From: Acetobacter fallax
Lineage (GTDB): Bacteria; Pseudomonadota; Alphaproteobacteria; Acetobacterales; Acetobacteraceae
DNA length: 64,000 nt
Assembly (NCBI RefSeq): GCF_011516735.1
Contig: NZ_WOSX01000013.1
Coordinates: forward strand, 1-64,000
Reading direction: 5' to 3'
Shown piece after piece: positions 57,001 to 64,000 of the stretch. Each line of letters opens with the position of its first letter. The first letter of the stretch is position 1. The position numbers and the translations under genes are program-made. The notes under the pieces were generated by a model. The model ran no database searches and had not been told where the DNA came from. It saw only the letters and a program-made list of their open reading frames with translations.

Positions 57001-57188
57001 GCCGGCGTTTTACTGGCCACTCTGGCCTTTTTGGTATGAGCTTTGGTGGTCGTATGAGTCTGCGTGTCTGTACTCTGGGCAAAGGCGGAAGAACAGATCA
57101 TCCCGCTCATAGCTGAAAAAGTAAGAAAAAACAGCTTCCGATGACGGAGAGTCTTTGGTGGCGTATGGGTCATTCCGCATGCTTCCAC
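54072..57188 (-). CDS. TonB-dependent outer-membrane receptor, large (1038 aa)
   Basis: A signal peptide (LFFLTFSAMSGMICSSAFAQ) is followed by a Thr/Ala/Lys-rich linker, a TonB box (SENVVVTG, about 107-114), a plug with ALQQLSSNGSGSLTN, LILMDGQRLSYYP and YGADAVGGVINFITRK, and a long barrel. The form is that of the Caulobacter-type TonB receptors that take up plant or complex organic ligands. It ends in VNVKL without the usual C-terminal aromatic residue. The start is GTG 57188 with GAGGA upstream; ATG 57173 is an alternative. It lies between two IS5-type relics and has a strong terminator, and no partner genes are near. Confidence 0.88.
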   Translation of the reverse strand: MEACGMTHTPPKTLRHRKLFFLTFSAMSGMICSSAFAQSTDTQTHTTTKAHTKKARVASKTPATKTSGANPSAPASTAPATTVRATNASVVSRAAAMHSMEANPSESENVVVTGTLFHDPNAASAAPIEELTSRDLQRRGIKTVTDALQQLSSNGSGSLTNAFGSNGAFAAGASAPSLHGLTSDSTLILMDGQRLSYYPLADDGERDFVDTNWMPNSIMERIDVKEDGGSATYGADAVGGVINFITRKEIKGFEGNAEGGLSQLGIAGHQRLYATYGHGDLAKDGYNVYVNAEYQQDDAVYNRDVGYPYNTSNLTGIGGTNWINNSSNPSATYGSTQAIVAPVVNGQVVGSYRPLNASASCGKYGSPSSGTLGATNNYYGSGSAFTGCSTDTTKAYGQISPSLQRINTTAHFTANVTPRSQFTAMFTYSQTLTVAQGTTPATLQSQTQSKQDSSYDLLIPAVLPNGQLNPNDPFAAQGQAASMNYMFGDLVPTTTYYNQNFRGSTRYNGTAASKWGSDWNYDFNFVGMNSALTQTYTGYPTINGIENAVNNGTYNFVNPSENSKSVLNSIAPKDVVHDRTQEYSYEMTASKGLFRLPGGMVNLAIGGNIRWESLNAPNANPYNTADPGAQYWTINPVNAKGSRWVESGFWELGLPFHKMLKADLAGRYDHYSTSTGVDYHHYTPQANVVFKPVDEFALRGTFSRGFRVPSFSETGGETVGYIQNSISNPAWLAAHSNNSYTQAYYVGLNSVGNPNLKPEIATNFSGGAVIRPLPWITLSADYYYIKKSNYIMGNPLGQDAATISEDYVTGAALPAGVTVTPDTADPANPTATARPGLINYSYINAPWMRTDGVQLGFTASHRLPGVLHEVNWYSKGEMTFVRRFSVALPDGGGVEQFAGTIGPYNTTSASGTPRWKANWSNTFMWRKLAVTPTVYYTSGYKTVAQDAEGPGVTSCSAGLTGWDQVPSGQCHVKNYWDVDLTVNYQISPRWSVYANVYNLLGFRSPYDYATYGSYLYNSSWSGKGIVYRSFQFGVNVKL

Positions 57189-57610
57189 ATGAATATTTCC
57201 TCGCTTCCGACGTGCTCGGTTTCAGAAAGTTTAGCCAGGAGCGAGGACTGGCATAAAAAACGACGTAACCGGGAAGTGCTGGTATTGCCCGTAAACCGCA
57301 CTTCACCTGCTATTGCGTCCGGAAATGCCAGCCCTGCTTTTTCGGGGCACGGCGTTACATTTCGAACTCGATATGAGTAACTTTACGTCTCCAGGAGGCG
57401 GAACTGTCAACGTGATAACAGTGCTCACTATACATTTCCCGACTCAATGTTGCTGAAAAACAACAATGTATTGCTGGTGTTGCCCAGGATTTTTCTTTCC
57501 GCAGATGACCAACCGCACCTCGGGAAACAACCGGAAAAAACAATATTACGGAATGCGTTTTATCGGATTATATTCTTAATATTAACTAGATTTTCCAGAT
57601 TCCTGACGTG
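57189..57610. other. TonB receptor leader and AT-rich spacer
   Basis: About 420 bases, clearly more AT-rich in 57380-57600 than the surrounding coding DNA. It must hold the promoter of the reverse-strand receptor. No coding frame of interest was seen, and no operator palindrome could be assigned with confidence. Confidence 0.35.
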
Positions 57611-58125
57611 TTATCTGAGGCAGAAGATGCACTCTGCTGCGAGACGGATAGCGGCCACGAACGTGTGAAGACGCCTGTCGTATCCATGGTCGCCGATGCG
57701 TGCGCTGGCCTCTTCGGGCAGATCAGCAGGAAACATTTGGCTACCCTGTAATTGCTGACCTGGCCTGTCGTCAGGTGCCGATGGACAGGCCGTTCTTTTC
57801 CGTCGCAGGCGCAGTAAGCGGCTTTGAGTTCAGGCCGCCACGGATGTGCCCGATATGGCGGGGAAAAGCCCATTTTTGAACAGGGAGGCTGCTGTCCGGT
57901 GTGCTTTCAGGTGAATCGCATCAATTATCTGTTGCTCCGATCGGCCAGCTTTTTCTGCCAGACCTTCAAAAATCCCAGCCGGGGGAAGCTCCAGCGGATA
58001 AACCGGTTATATGGTTATATGGCGTCCTGTGCGTTTCGTTACGGCTTTTTACTGAAGGCCATTCCTGCTCACACAGACGAGAACCACCCGGGTCAGACCA
58101 GATCACTCCCGCACTCTGACGGTCA
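57611..58125 (-). mobile_element. IS5-type transposase relic 2
   Basis: The reverse strand contains, in changing frames, TPYNHITGLSAGAS, GLAEKAGRSEQQIIDAIHLK and AHRTAASLFKNGLFPAISG, then RGGLNSK-like sequence, GKERPVHRHLTTGQVSNYR, MFPADLPEEASARIGDHGYD and RRLHTFVAAIRLAAECIFCL before a stop. This order follows an IS5/IS427-group transposase, with two or more frameshifts and the same internal deletion (GYD joined to the C-terminal tail) as relic 1. Confidence 0.7.
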
Positions 58126-58324
58126 TCCAATATGTTTTGATAATGAACCAAAAATGTCCGGAACTTTCTGGAATCATCTCAGGATCCGTCCCGTCTCCAG
58201 AACAAACCAATAACCCATTTCCGGACAGAGACAGGCATCCTGCCACAAAATTCCTCACACAGGAGTCTCACCACACATGTCCCGGATCTTGCATCCCCTC
58301 ACCGGATAACGTCACTGTCCCAGA

Positions 58325-59173
58325 ATGACCGCCTCCGCAGCAGCCCCCCGAACGCTTCCCCCATCCCGGCCTCCCGCCAGACTGGTTGCGCTCCTGACGT
58401 TCATGCTCACCACATTCGCCACAGCGGCAACTCCGGCCCCGATCACAGTCGCCCCCCACCGCGCGGTCTACGATCTGAGCCTGGCCAGTGGCGCCAGTGG
58501 CTCCTTCAGCGGCGCTTCCGGCACCATGACCTGGGTTATCTCAGACGTCTGCTCCGCCTGGTCCACACAGCAGCACATGGAACTGGATCTTTTCGCCCGC
58601 AGCGGTGAAACCCTCCATTCCGTCGGCGATAACACCAGCCTCGAGACAAAAGACGGCCTCCATCTGACCTTCGCGTCCAGCTCCGTCACCAATGGTCAGA
58701 CGGACAGCATGATCCGCGGCGAAGCCACGCTCGCCCGCGACGGAACCGGTGCGGTCAGCTACATTCTGCCCGAAAAGAAGACTGTCCCGCTCAGAAAGGG
58801 CACACTTTTCCCCACAGCCCAGAATTTCGCCATCCTCGAAGCCGCACAGCACGGCGAAACCGGCCTCAGTCGTCCCATCTTCGATGGCACCACACCCGAT
58901 GGCGCCGAAGACAGCTACGCCACGCTCCTCGGCTGGACCGTCCCGAAAGATCCGCCGCCCTTCGCAATCCTGTCCGGCCTTCCCGCCATACGCTTCCACC
59001 TGGCGTCCTATGCCAGCGGTTCCGATGATATGACCCCTGATTTCGAGATGGCCGCACGCCTCTTCGCGAATGGCGTCTCAGATCAGGTCGAAATGACCTT
59101 CAGCAGCACCCGCATCCTCGCCACCCTCCGCACGCTTGAGATGCGCCCCGCACCCACACGCTGCCCTCACTGA
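58325..59173 (+). CDS. eipB: Cell-envelope integrity protein EipB (DUF1849)
   Basis: A 282-residue periplasmic protein with a signal peptide (LVALLTFMLTTFATAATPA). It is followed by the DUF1849 opening HRAVYDLSLASGASGSFSGA, GTMTWVISDVCSAWSTQQHM and SYATLLGW. EipB of Brucella forms a spiral-like beta-barrel in the periplasm, is needed for envelope integrity and is typical of Alphaproteobacteria. Its stop overlaps the end of the antiporter gene on the other strand by seven bases. Confidence 0.82.
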   Translation: MTASAAAPRTLPPSRPPARLVALLTFMLTTFATAATPAPITVAPHRAVYDLSLASGASGSFSGASGTMTWVISDVCSAWSTQQHMELDLFARSGETLHSVGDNTSLETKDGLHLTFASSSVTNGQTDSMIRGEATLARDGTGAVSYILPEKKTVPLRKGTLFPTAQNFAILEAAQHGETGLSRPIFDGTTPDGAEDSYATLLGWTVPKDPPPFAILSGLPAIRFHLASYASGSDDMTPDFEMAARLFANGVSDQVEMTFSSTRILATLRTLEMRPAPTRCPH

Positions 59174-61050
59174 TCCTGCCCGAACCGCATCCGTCTTCCT
59201 ATCCTCCGGCGCAGGTCAGCAAACCGGGCACGAAGAACAGCAAGTCGCGCCGGTTGCGCCTCCGGCACTTTCGGTCGCGGTGGCGGCATAGCCTCCTCAG
59301 TCGCCAGGCTGTCCGAGACAATCTGCAACGCCGCTTTATCTTCCTGTGACGCAACCGGCACGGCAGGAGCCGCCGGCTTCACCACGCCAGGCACCAGTTC
59401 GGGCAGGCGGGGTATGTCACCCGCCTCAATCAGAAGATCCTGCTCCTGAACGTCGAGTTGCCGCCCGATCGCCCGCTCCGTCACATCATTGATCACCCGA
59501 TCAGACAGCAGACTCCTGAGTACCTGCCTCTGCAACCGAAGGACGCGCAGCCGCAGGGCAACCTCCTCACGCTTTTGCCGCACGCTCGTCGCCCGCTTGC
59601 CATCAGGATCAGCAGCTCTGGCGTCAAGCCGACGCAGCCGGTCAGTGAATTCAGTCATCAGAAGCGACACGGCATCATTGCTGCGTGAGGCATCAGGCTG
59701 CCTGCGCGCCTGCTCCGCCTGCAACGCGGCAATGGCCGAGCGGGTGAGCGCGATGCGCGTCTCCATCAGTTCCCGCTGTGCCGGCGTCTCCCCCTCGTTC
59801 TGCGGCAGCAGATGCAGCACCTGAGGCAGACCGAAAGCCGCACTGACCAGCGATGTGATGATCACCCCGGTCGCCAGCACCACCAGCACCGTGCGCCCCG
59901 GCAGGTCACTCTCAGCCGGAAGCGAGATGATCGCCGCCAGCGTTACCGCCCCGCGTGTCCCGGCCAGCGTCAGCACCAGAACACCCCGCCAGGACGGCAT
60001 CATTTCCGACCGGTGCCGCAACCGGCCCACAACACACCGGACTACCCCCGTAACAGTGATCCACACCGCACGCAGCACACTGAGCACAATCTGAATCGCA
60101 AGGATCGTCAGCGGCAGAACCCATGGCGACAGCCCCTCGGAGCGCACAACCTGACTGGCCTCCGCTACAAGCTGCGGAAGCTGGAGCCCGAGCACAACAA
60201 ACACCAGCCCGTTAAACGTCGACCCCACCATATCCCAGAGCATGGTGGCTTTCAGCCGGGTCTCGATCTGCGTGTCGCTCATCACGCCACTCAGCCGCAC
60301 TGTCATCCCGCCCGCGACCGCCGCCAGAATGCCCGAGCAATTGACGCTTTCCGCTGTGAGACAGATAACGTACGGCAGCATCAGCGAGAGCAGGATGTGG
60401 CTCGGAGGATCATCATAGCCACGCCGGATCAGCCAGATCTCAAGGCGGCAGAACGCCCACGCAATCGCCGCGCCAAGAAGGACGCCCCCAAAGGAGACAT
60501 AAACGAAGTTGCTGGACGCCGCCTTGAGCGAAAACAGCCCGGTCGTCGCCGCTGCGACCGCGAATTTGAAGCAGACCAGGCCCGAAGCGTCATTCAGCAA
60601 CGCCTCGCCATTCAGGATCTGCACGATCCGCGCCGGCGTCTTTCCGCCCGATAACATGCTGCCGACCGACACAGCATCTGTGGGCGACAACGCCGAAGCC
60701 AGGGCAATCGCCGCGGCGAGCGGGATCGCCGGCATGATCCAGTGAACGAAATACCCGCCGCTAACGGCGCTGAATACAACAAGCCCAAGCGCCAGAGAGA
60801 AAATGATCCCCCGCAGTTCTCCCGCTTCACGCATCGGAATCCGGTAAGCGTCGAGAAAAAGCAGCGGCGGAATCAACAGTAGCAGAAACAATTCAGAAGA
60901 AAGCGGCAGGCTGAACCCCGCAACGCTCGCCACCGTCCCGGCAGCGATCTGTAGCAGGGGGAGGGGAATGGCCAGCGGCAACAGCCGGGCCAGCGCGCCC
61001 GTAAGGCCCGTCACAAGAAGCAGGGTAATGGCGATCAGAGTCGGGGTCAT
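59167..61050 (-). CDS. Na+/H+ antiporter, CPA1 family
   Basis: A 627-residue protein. The first ~400 residues form about 12 membrane helices with the CPA1 ion site LSPTDAVSVGSMLSGGKTPA and GEALLNDASGLVCFKFA, and AGTRGAVTLAAIISLP near helix 11. A long cytoplasmic C-terminus (about 420-627) is charged and partly coiled-coil, as in YjcE-like antiporters. It exchanges Na+ or K+ for H+ and helps pH and salt balance. It is monocistronic and converges on eipB. Confidence 0.92.
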   Translation of the reverse strand: MTPTLIAITLLLVTGLTGALARLLPLAIPLPLLQIAAGTVASVAGFSLPLSSELFLLLLIPPLLFLDAYRIPMREAGELRGIIFSLALGLVVFSAVSGGYFVHWIMPAIPLAAAIALASALSPTDAVSVGSMLSGGKTPARIVQILNGEALLNDASGLVCFKFAVAAATTGLFSLKAASSNFVYVSFGGVLLGAAIAWAFCRLEIWLIRRGYDDPPSHILLSLMLPYVICLTAESVNCSGILAAVAGGMTVRLSGVMSDTQIETRLKATMLWDMVGSTFNGLVFVVLGLQLPQLVAEASQVVRSEGLSPWVLPLTILAIQIVLSVLRAVWITVTGVVRCVVGRLRHRSEMMPSWRGVLVLTLAGTRGAVTLAAIISLPAESDLPGRTVLVVLATGVIITSLVSAAFGLPQVLHLLPQNEGETPAQRELMETRIALTRSAIAALQAEQARRQPDASRSNDAVSLLMTEFTDRLRRLDARAADPDGKRATSVRQKREEVALRLRVLRLQRQVLRSLLSDRVINDVTERAIGRQLDVQEQDLLIEAGDIPRLPELVPGVVKPAAPAVPVASQEDKAALQIVSDSLATEEAMPPPRPKVPEAQPARLAVLRARFADLRRRIGRRMRFGQDQ

Positions 61051-61394
61051 GCACTTCTCGCAATGCGGATACCGGCACTCTCTGCCCTGAGCCGGTCAGG
61101 TTTTCCATCCCACACCGCCGAAACAGCAGAAAACCGCGTGGCCCGCGTGGTAAAAAAATCCGGAACAACGTGCGATGCTTCGCTTTCATTTCGTGCAGAC
61201 CATTGACCCGACGGGGCCGCGTTCCCATTATTTTTAGAAAGAGGCCGTAAAACCAGAGTGCGCCCGCTTAATCGCAGGTGTCGGGTTGGTCAGAAGGAGA
61301 CAGACCCGTCAGGCTCGCCTCGTGCAGGGAGCCGGTGACAGGTCACTGAAGATGAATTCGCGGTCAGACCGCGCAGAGGAATCGGAGCAGGCTT

Positions 61395-61559
61395 ATGGCC
61401 CTGGGAAAAGCGGCGGCGTTTCTTGAGCCACGCCTGAATGTACTGATCGCGGAGGCTGCAAGGAACGGCATCACAGCAGATGTGGCTGTGGCTGTTCTGA
61501 TCGATCTTCTCGATACAGAGAGTTTCGGCATCAAAACACCGCCAGAAGGAGGGGAGTGA
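61395..61559 (+). CDS. Small protein upstream of cbpA (54 aa)
   Basis: From ATG 61395 the frame encodes 54 residues with an Ala/Leu-rich helix (NVLIAEAARNGITADVAVAV then LIDLLDTESFGI) and a stop directly before the GTG of the DnaJ-like gene. The tight spacing (no gap) and protein-like composition favour a real gene. The final codons contain AGAAGGAGGGGAG, which supplies the ribosome site for cbpA, so translation is probably coupled. No family was recognised. Confidence 0.55.
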   Translation: MALGKAAAFLEPRLNVLIAEAARNGITADVAVAVLIDLLDTESFGIKTPPEGGE

Positions 61560-62501
61560 GTGAGCGCAGGCGATCCATATCAGACGCTGGGAGTCGCGCG
61601 AACCGCGAGCCAGGACGAGATCCGCAAGGCCTACCGCGCGCTGGCCAAGAAATATCATCCGGATCTGAATCCGGGCGATAAGGAAGCGGAAGAGAAGTTC
61701 AAGGCTATCAGCCGTGCGAATGATCTTCTTTCGGACGAGACACAGCGCGGCCGCTACGATCGTGGTGAAATCGACTCTGCAGGCCAGGAACGCGCCCCGC
61801 CAGGCTACGGCGCGAACGGTGGCTACCGTGATTTCGCAGAGGGTGCGCAGGGCTTTCGCTACGGCGGTGGCCCGGGCGCCGGAGGTTTCTCACAGGAAGA
61901 CCTCGGTGATATCTTTGGCGGCATGTTCGGCAATCGCGGCGGCAGGCGTCAGGCAGGTCCCGAGCGTGGCCCCGACCGCTCCTATGCGCTGACCATCAAC
62001 TTCGTTGATTCGGTGCTCGGCACGACCTCTCGCGTCTCATTGCCGAACGGGTCGACGCTCGACGTCAAAATTCCGCCCGGAATCGAAGACGGTCAGGTGC
62101 TGCGCCTGCGCGGCAAAGGTGGAGAAGGCACCCAGGGTGGCCCCACCGGCGATGCGCTGATCACCATCACGATCATGCCCGATGCCCGTTACGTCAGGGA
62201 CGGACGCGATCTGCGGGAGCGTCTGCCTGTCGATGTCCGGACAGCGGTTCTCGGCGGTCCCATCACAGTGCCAACCCCGTCAGGCTCCGTGCGGATGAAT
62301 GTTCCTGCTGGTTCGGACACTGGCACCGTCATGCGTCTCCGCGGGCGCGGCGTGAAGGAGCATGGCAGGCATGAGGCAGGAAATCTCTACGTGACTCTTG
62401 AAGTGCATGTCGGCAAGGTCGATGACAGGTTCAGGGAATTCCTGAAGGACCATGCGCCTGCGCCCGATCTCGCGGAGGCAGGGGACGGAGAGGGTAAATG
62501 A
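61560..62501 (+). CDS. cbpA: DnaJ-like co-chaperone CbpA
   Basis: A 313-residue type II J-protein. It has a J-domain (residues 4-70) with HPD at 33-35, a Gly-rich linker (about 75-140) and two C-terminal substrate-binding barrels ([54 protein letters not shown]), with no zinc-finger. It stimulates DnaK and binds curved DNA in E. coli. The start is GTG 61560 just after the small ORF; its stop overlaps the cbpM start in ATGA (62498). Confidence 0.92.
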   Translation: MSAGDPYQTLGVARTASQDEIRKAYRALAKKYHPDLNPGDKEAEEKFKAISRANDLLSDETQRGRYDRGEIDSAGQERAPPGYGANGGYRDFAEGAQGFRYGGGPGAGGFSQEDLGDIFGGMFGNRGGRRQAGPERGPDRSYALTINFVDSVLGTTSRVSLPNGSTLDVKIPPGIEDGQVLRLRGKGGEGTQGGPTGDALITITIMPDARYVRDGRDLRERLPVDVRTAVLGGPITVPTPSGSVRMNVPAGSDTGTVMRLRGRGVKEHGRHEAGNLYVTLEVHVGKVDDRFREFLKDHAPAPDLAEAGDGEGK

Positions 62502-62860
62502 TCACGATCGAGACACTCGCTGTCCGTCTCGGGCGGATAAGCACTGTGGAGATCGAAGGCTGGATAGAACGGGAGTGGCTCCGGGCTGATGGTGTTCCGG
62601 GCCACTACGTTTTCCAGGAAGTAGATGAAGCCAGAGCGCGTCTGATCCTGGAGCTGCGTGATGATCTCGGTGTGGAAGAAGATGCCGTTCCGGTCGTACT
62701 GTCCCTTCTCGATCAGCTCTACACCACGCGCCGGCAGATGCGTCTCCTGGCCGCGGCACTGAATGGAGGCGAACGGATCGCCGAAGCGGGTCCGGTCAGT
62801 GAGATCAGAGCCGCTTTGCTCCATGCCCTGCAAGGAGTTCCTCGCGAGCGCGAAAACTGA
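62498..62860 (+). CDS. cbpM: Chaperone modulator CbpM
   Basis: A 120-residue protein that overlaps cbpA by four bases. The N-terminus resembles a MerR-like helix-turn-helix ([14 protein letters not shown]), followed by helical sequence ([41 protein letters not shown]). This is the pattern of CbpM, which binds the J-domain of CbpA and inhibits it. Its position after cbpA supports the call. Confidence 0.85.
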   Translation: MITIETLAVRLGRISTVEIEGWIEREWLRADGVPGHYVFQEVDEARARLILELRDDLGVEEDAVPVVLSLLDQLYTTRRQMRLLAAALNGGERIAEAGPVSEIRAALLHALQGVPREREN

Positions 62861-62987
62861 ACACAAAAGCGAGATTATTGAGGTTTTCCTAAGGTTTTCA
62901 AAGGAATGCGGCGATCGACTTCCCATTCAATGACTGTTAAAGGGTCCGCGAGATGAGAGGCGCTCCAGTGAAGCATCTTCAAACGCC

Positions 62988-64000
62988 GTGACCCGTGAAA
63001 CTGATCTCCCCCCGGAAGTTGTCGCCGTAAGAGAGATTCCTGGCGTATCAACGATCCTTGACGCCGTGTGCCGTACGTCCGGTGTTTCGTTCGCTTCAAT
63101 CGCTCACGTCACCGAAGCACGCTGGGTTGCCTGTGCCGTTGAGGACCAGGCTGAATTCGGACTGGTCCCGGGAGATTTTCTGCCCGTCAGCCGAACCGTG
63201 TGTCGGGATGTCCGGACTTCACGAGAGCCTGTTATCATAGACACTGTGACGGCGCAGTCAGATGACCATCAGCACGAGATTCTGGCCAGCTATGGGATCA
63301 GAAGCTATATTTCTGTTCCCATCCTGCTACCCGGCGGTGATTTTTTTGGCACGCTCTGCGGTTTCAGCCGGGATCACTGCAATGTCGGCTCAGAAAAGAC
63401 CCGCGACCTTTTCCGACTCTTCGCTGAACTGGTTGGTTTCAATCTGCAGTCACTGGGCCGTCTTCGGAAAAGCGAGGCGGCGCTTGAGCAGGAACAGGAA
63501 CACGGAACGAACCGTGAAAAATTCATCGCGGTCCTTATCCATGAACTGCGGAACCCGCTAACCGCCCTTGAATCTGGTCTGAGACTACTTGAACGTCGTC
63601 CCGAACGAATTGGGGAGCTGATCCCGCAGATCCGGCGCGTGGCCGCGCGCATGAACAGTCTCATTCGCACCACTCTTGATGTCACTGAAATCAGATTTGG
63701 GTCCGGGCTCATGCTGGAGCGGAGCGATGGCACCACTCTCGCGGAAGCTCTGGAACAGATCATTGAGGAGGCGCGCACGGCTTTCCCCGAAGCGGTCATC
63801 AGGTCCGAACTGGACTGCAAAATGCCCGTGCCATGTGATACCGGTCGCATCGCTCAGCTCCTGGCCAATCTTCTTCGCAATGCTATTTCTTATGGCACGC
63901 CCGGAACGCCGATCATTGTCAGGGTCAATAGCCGTTCATCCGAACTGGAGATGTCCGTTACCAATGAGGGTGAACCCCTTAGGCCGGAAATCGTGCGGGA
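62988..64000 (+). CDS. Sensor histidine kinase with GAF domain (5' part, runs off the window)
   Basis: The reading frame opens at GTG 62988, the first start after an in-frame stop, and stays open to the window edge (337 codons). An N-terminal GAF domain (about 15-150) includes SYISVPILLPGGDFFGTLCG. A short coiled coil then leads to a HisKA domain with phospho-acceptor His-185 in VLIHELRNPLTAL. The ATPase N box LLANLLRNAISYGTPG follows. The protein has no membrane helix, so it is a cytoplasmic sensor. The signal and partner response regulator are not visible. Confidence 0.85.
   Translation, partial: MTRETDLPPEVVAVREIPGVSTILDAVCRTSGVSFASIAHVTEARWVACAVEDQAEFGLVPGDFLPVSRTVCRDVRTSREPVIIDTVTAQSDDHQHEILASYGIRSYISVPILLPGGDFFGTLCGFSRDHCNVGSEKTRDLFRLFAELVGFNLQSLGRLRKSEAALEQEQEHGTNREKFIAVLIHELRNPLTALESGLRLLERRPERIGELIPQIRRVAARMNSLIRTTLDVTEIRFGSGLMLERSDGTTLAEALEQIIEEARTAFPEAVIRSELDCKMPVPCDTGRIAQLLANLLRNAISYGTPGTPIIVRVNSRSSELEMSVTNEGEPLRPEIVR

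Noticed and set aside
1-64000. CRISPR arrays, tRNA/rRNA genes, riboswitches, replication origin, phage genes
   Set aside because: No regularly spaced repeats, tRNA-like T-loop/acceptor pairs, rRNA sequence, recognised riboswitch core or phage structural gene was seen by eye. A covariance search would be needed to exclude small RNAs.

Overview
The window is high-GC DNA from an alphaproteobacterium, most likely an acetic acid bacterium (Acetobacteraceae). That placement is an inference from overall gene content: three TonB-dependent receptors, an OprB-type porin relic, an EipB/DUF1849 protein, a GlcD-type D-lactate dehydrogenase, and IS5- and IS1182-like transposase remnants. No rRNA, tRNA, CRISPR array or prophage was seen.

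Region 1 (1-16.8 kb) mixes intact genes with decay. An insertion sequence at the left edge cuts off a globin-type sensor gene. Intact genes follow: a TonB receptor, a glycosyltransferase, a catalase-like peroxidase with its cytochrome b561, a FAD-dependent D-lactate/glycolate dehydrogenase, PPK2, an exported CocE/NonD (S15-type) hydrolase and a GT39-like membrane glycosyltransferase. Between them lie an OprB porin pseudogene, an NmrA-type oxidoreductase relic and a broken tandem cupin gene.

Region 2 (16.8-41.05 kb) is one catabolic island. A forward block holds a TonB receptor, a HAD hydrolase, an MFS transporter and a PuuB/DadA-like amine oxidase. A long reverse series runs aminotransferase, [2Fe-2S] protein, FAD/BFD protein, FAD oxidase, terminator, HAD hydrolase, peptide-type ABC importer (binding protein, two permeases, fused double ATPase), aldehyde dehydrogenase, hairpin, Lrp regulator, tandem GNAT protein and 2-hydroxyacid dehydrogenase. 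Divergent from it is a forward block with a second aldehyde dehydrogenase, an M20 amidohydrolase and a tartrate/D-malate dehydrogenase. Uptake, an HcnABC/opine-oxidase-like flavoenzyme, transamination, aldehyde oxidation and hydroxyacid/keto-acid conversion fit degradation of a secondary-amine, opine-like or N-acylated amino compound. The substrate is not known from sequence.

Region 3 (41.05-51.8 kb) is built of cassettes separated by four copies of a hairpin-rich intergenic repeat: a two-gene ABC transporter, a CzcA/CusA-type RND pump with its adaptor, and an M81 (MlrC) metallopeptidase plus a hypothetical gene. An AraC fragment follows the last repeat.

Region 4 (51.8-64 kb) holds aspS, a large TonB receptor lying between two relics of the same internally deleted IS5-type transposase, eipB, a CPA1 Na+/H+ antiporter, a small ORF with cbpA and cbpM, and the start of a GAF-domain sensor histidine kinase that runs off the right edge.
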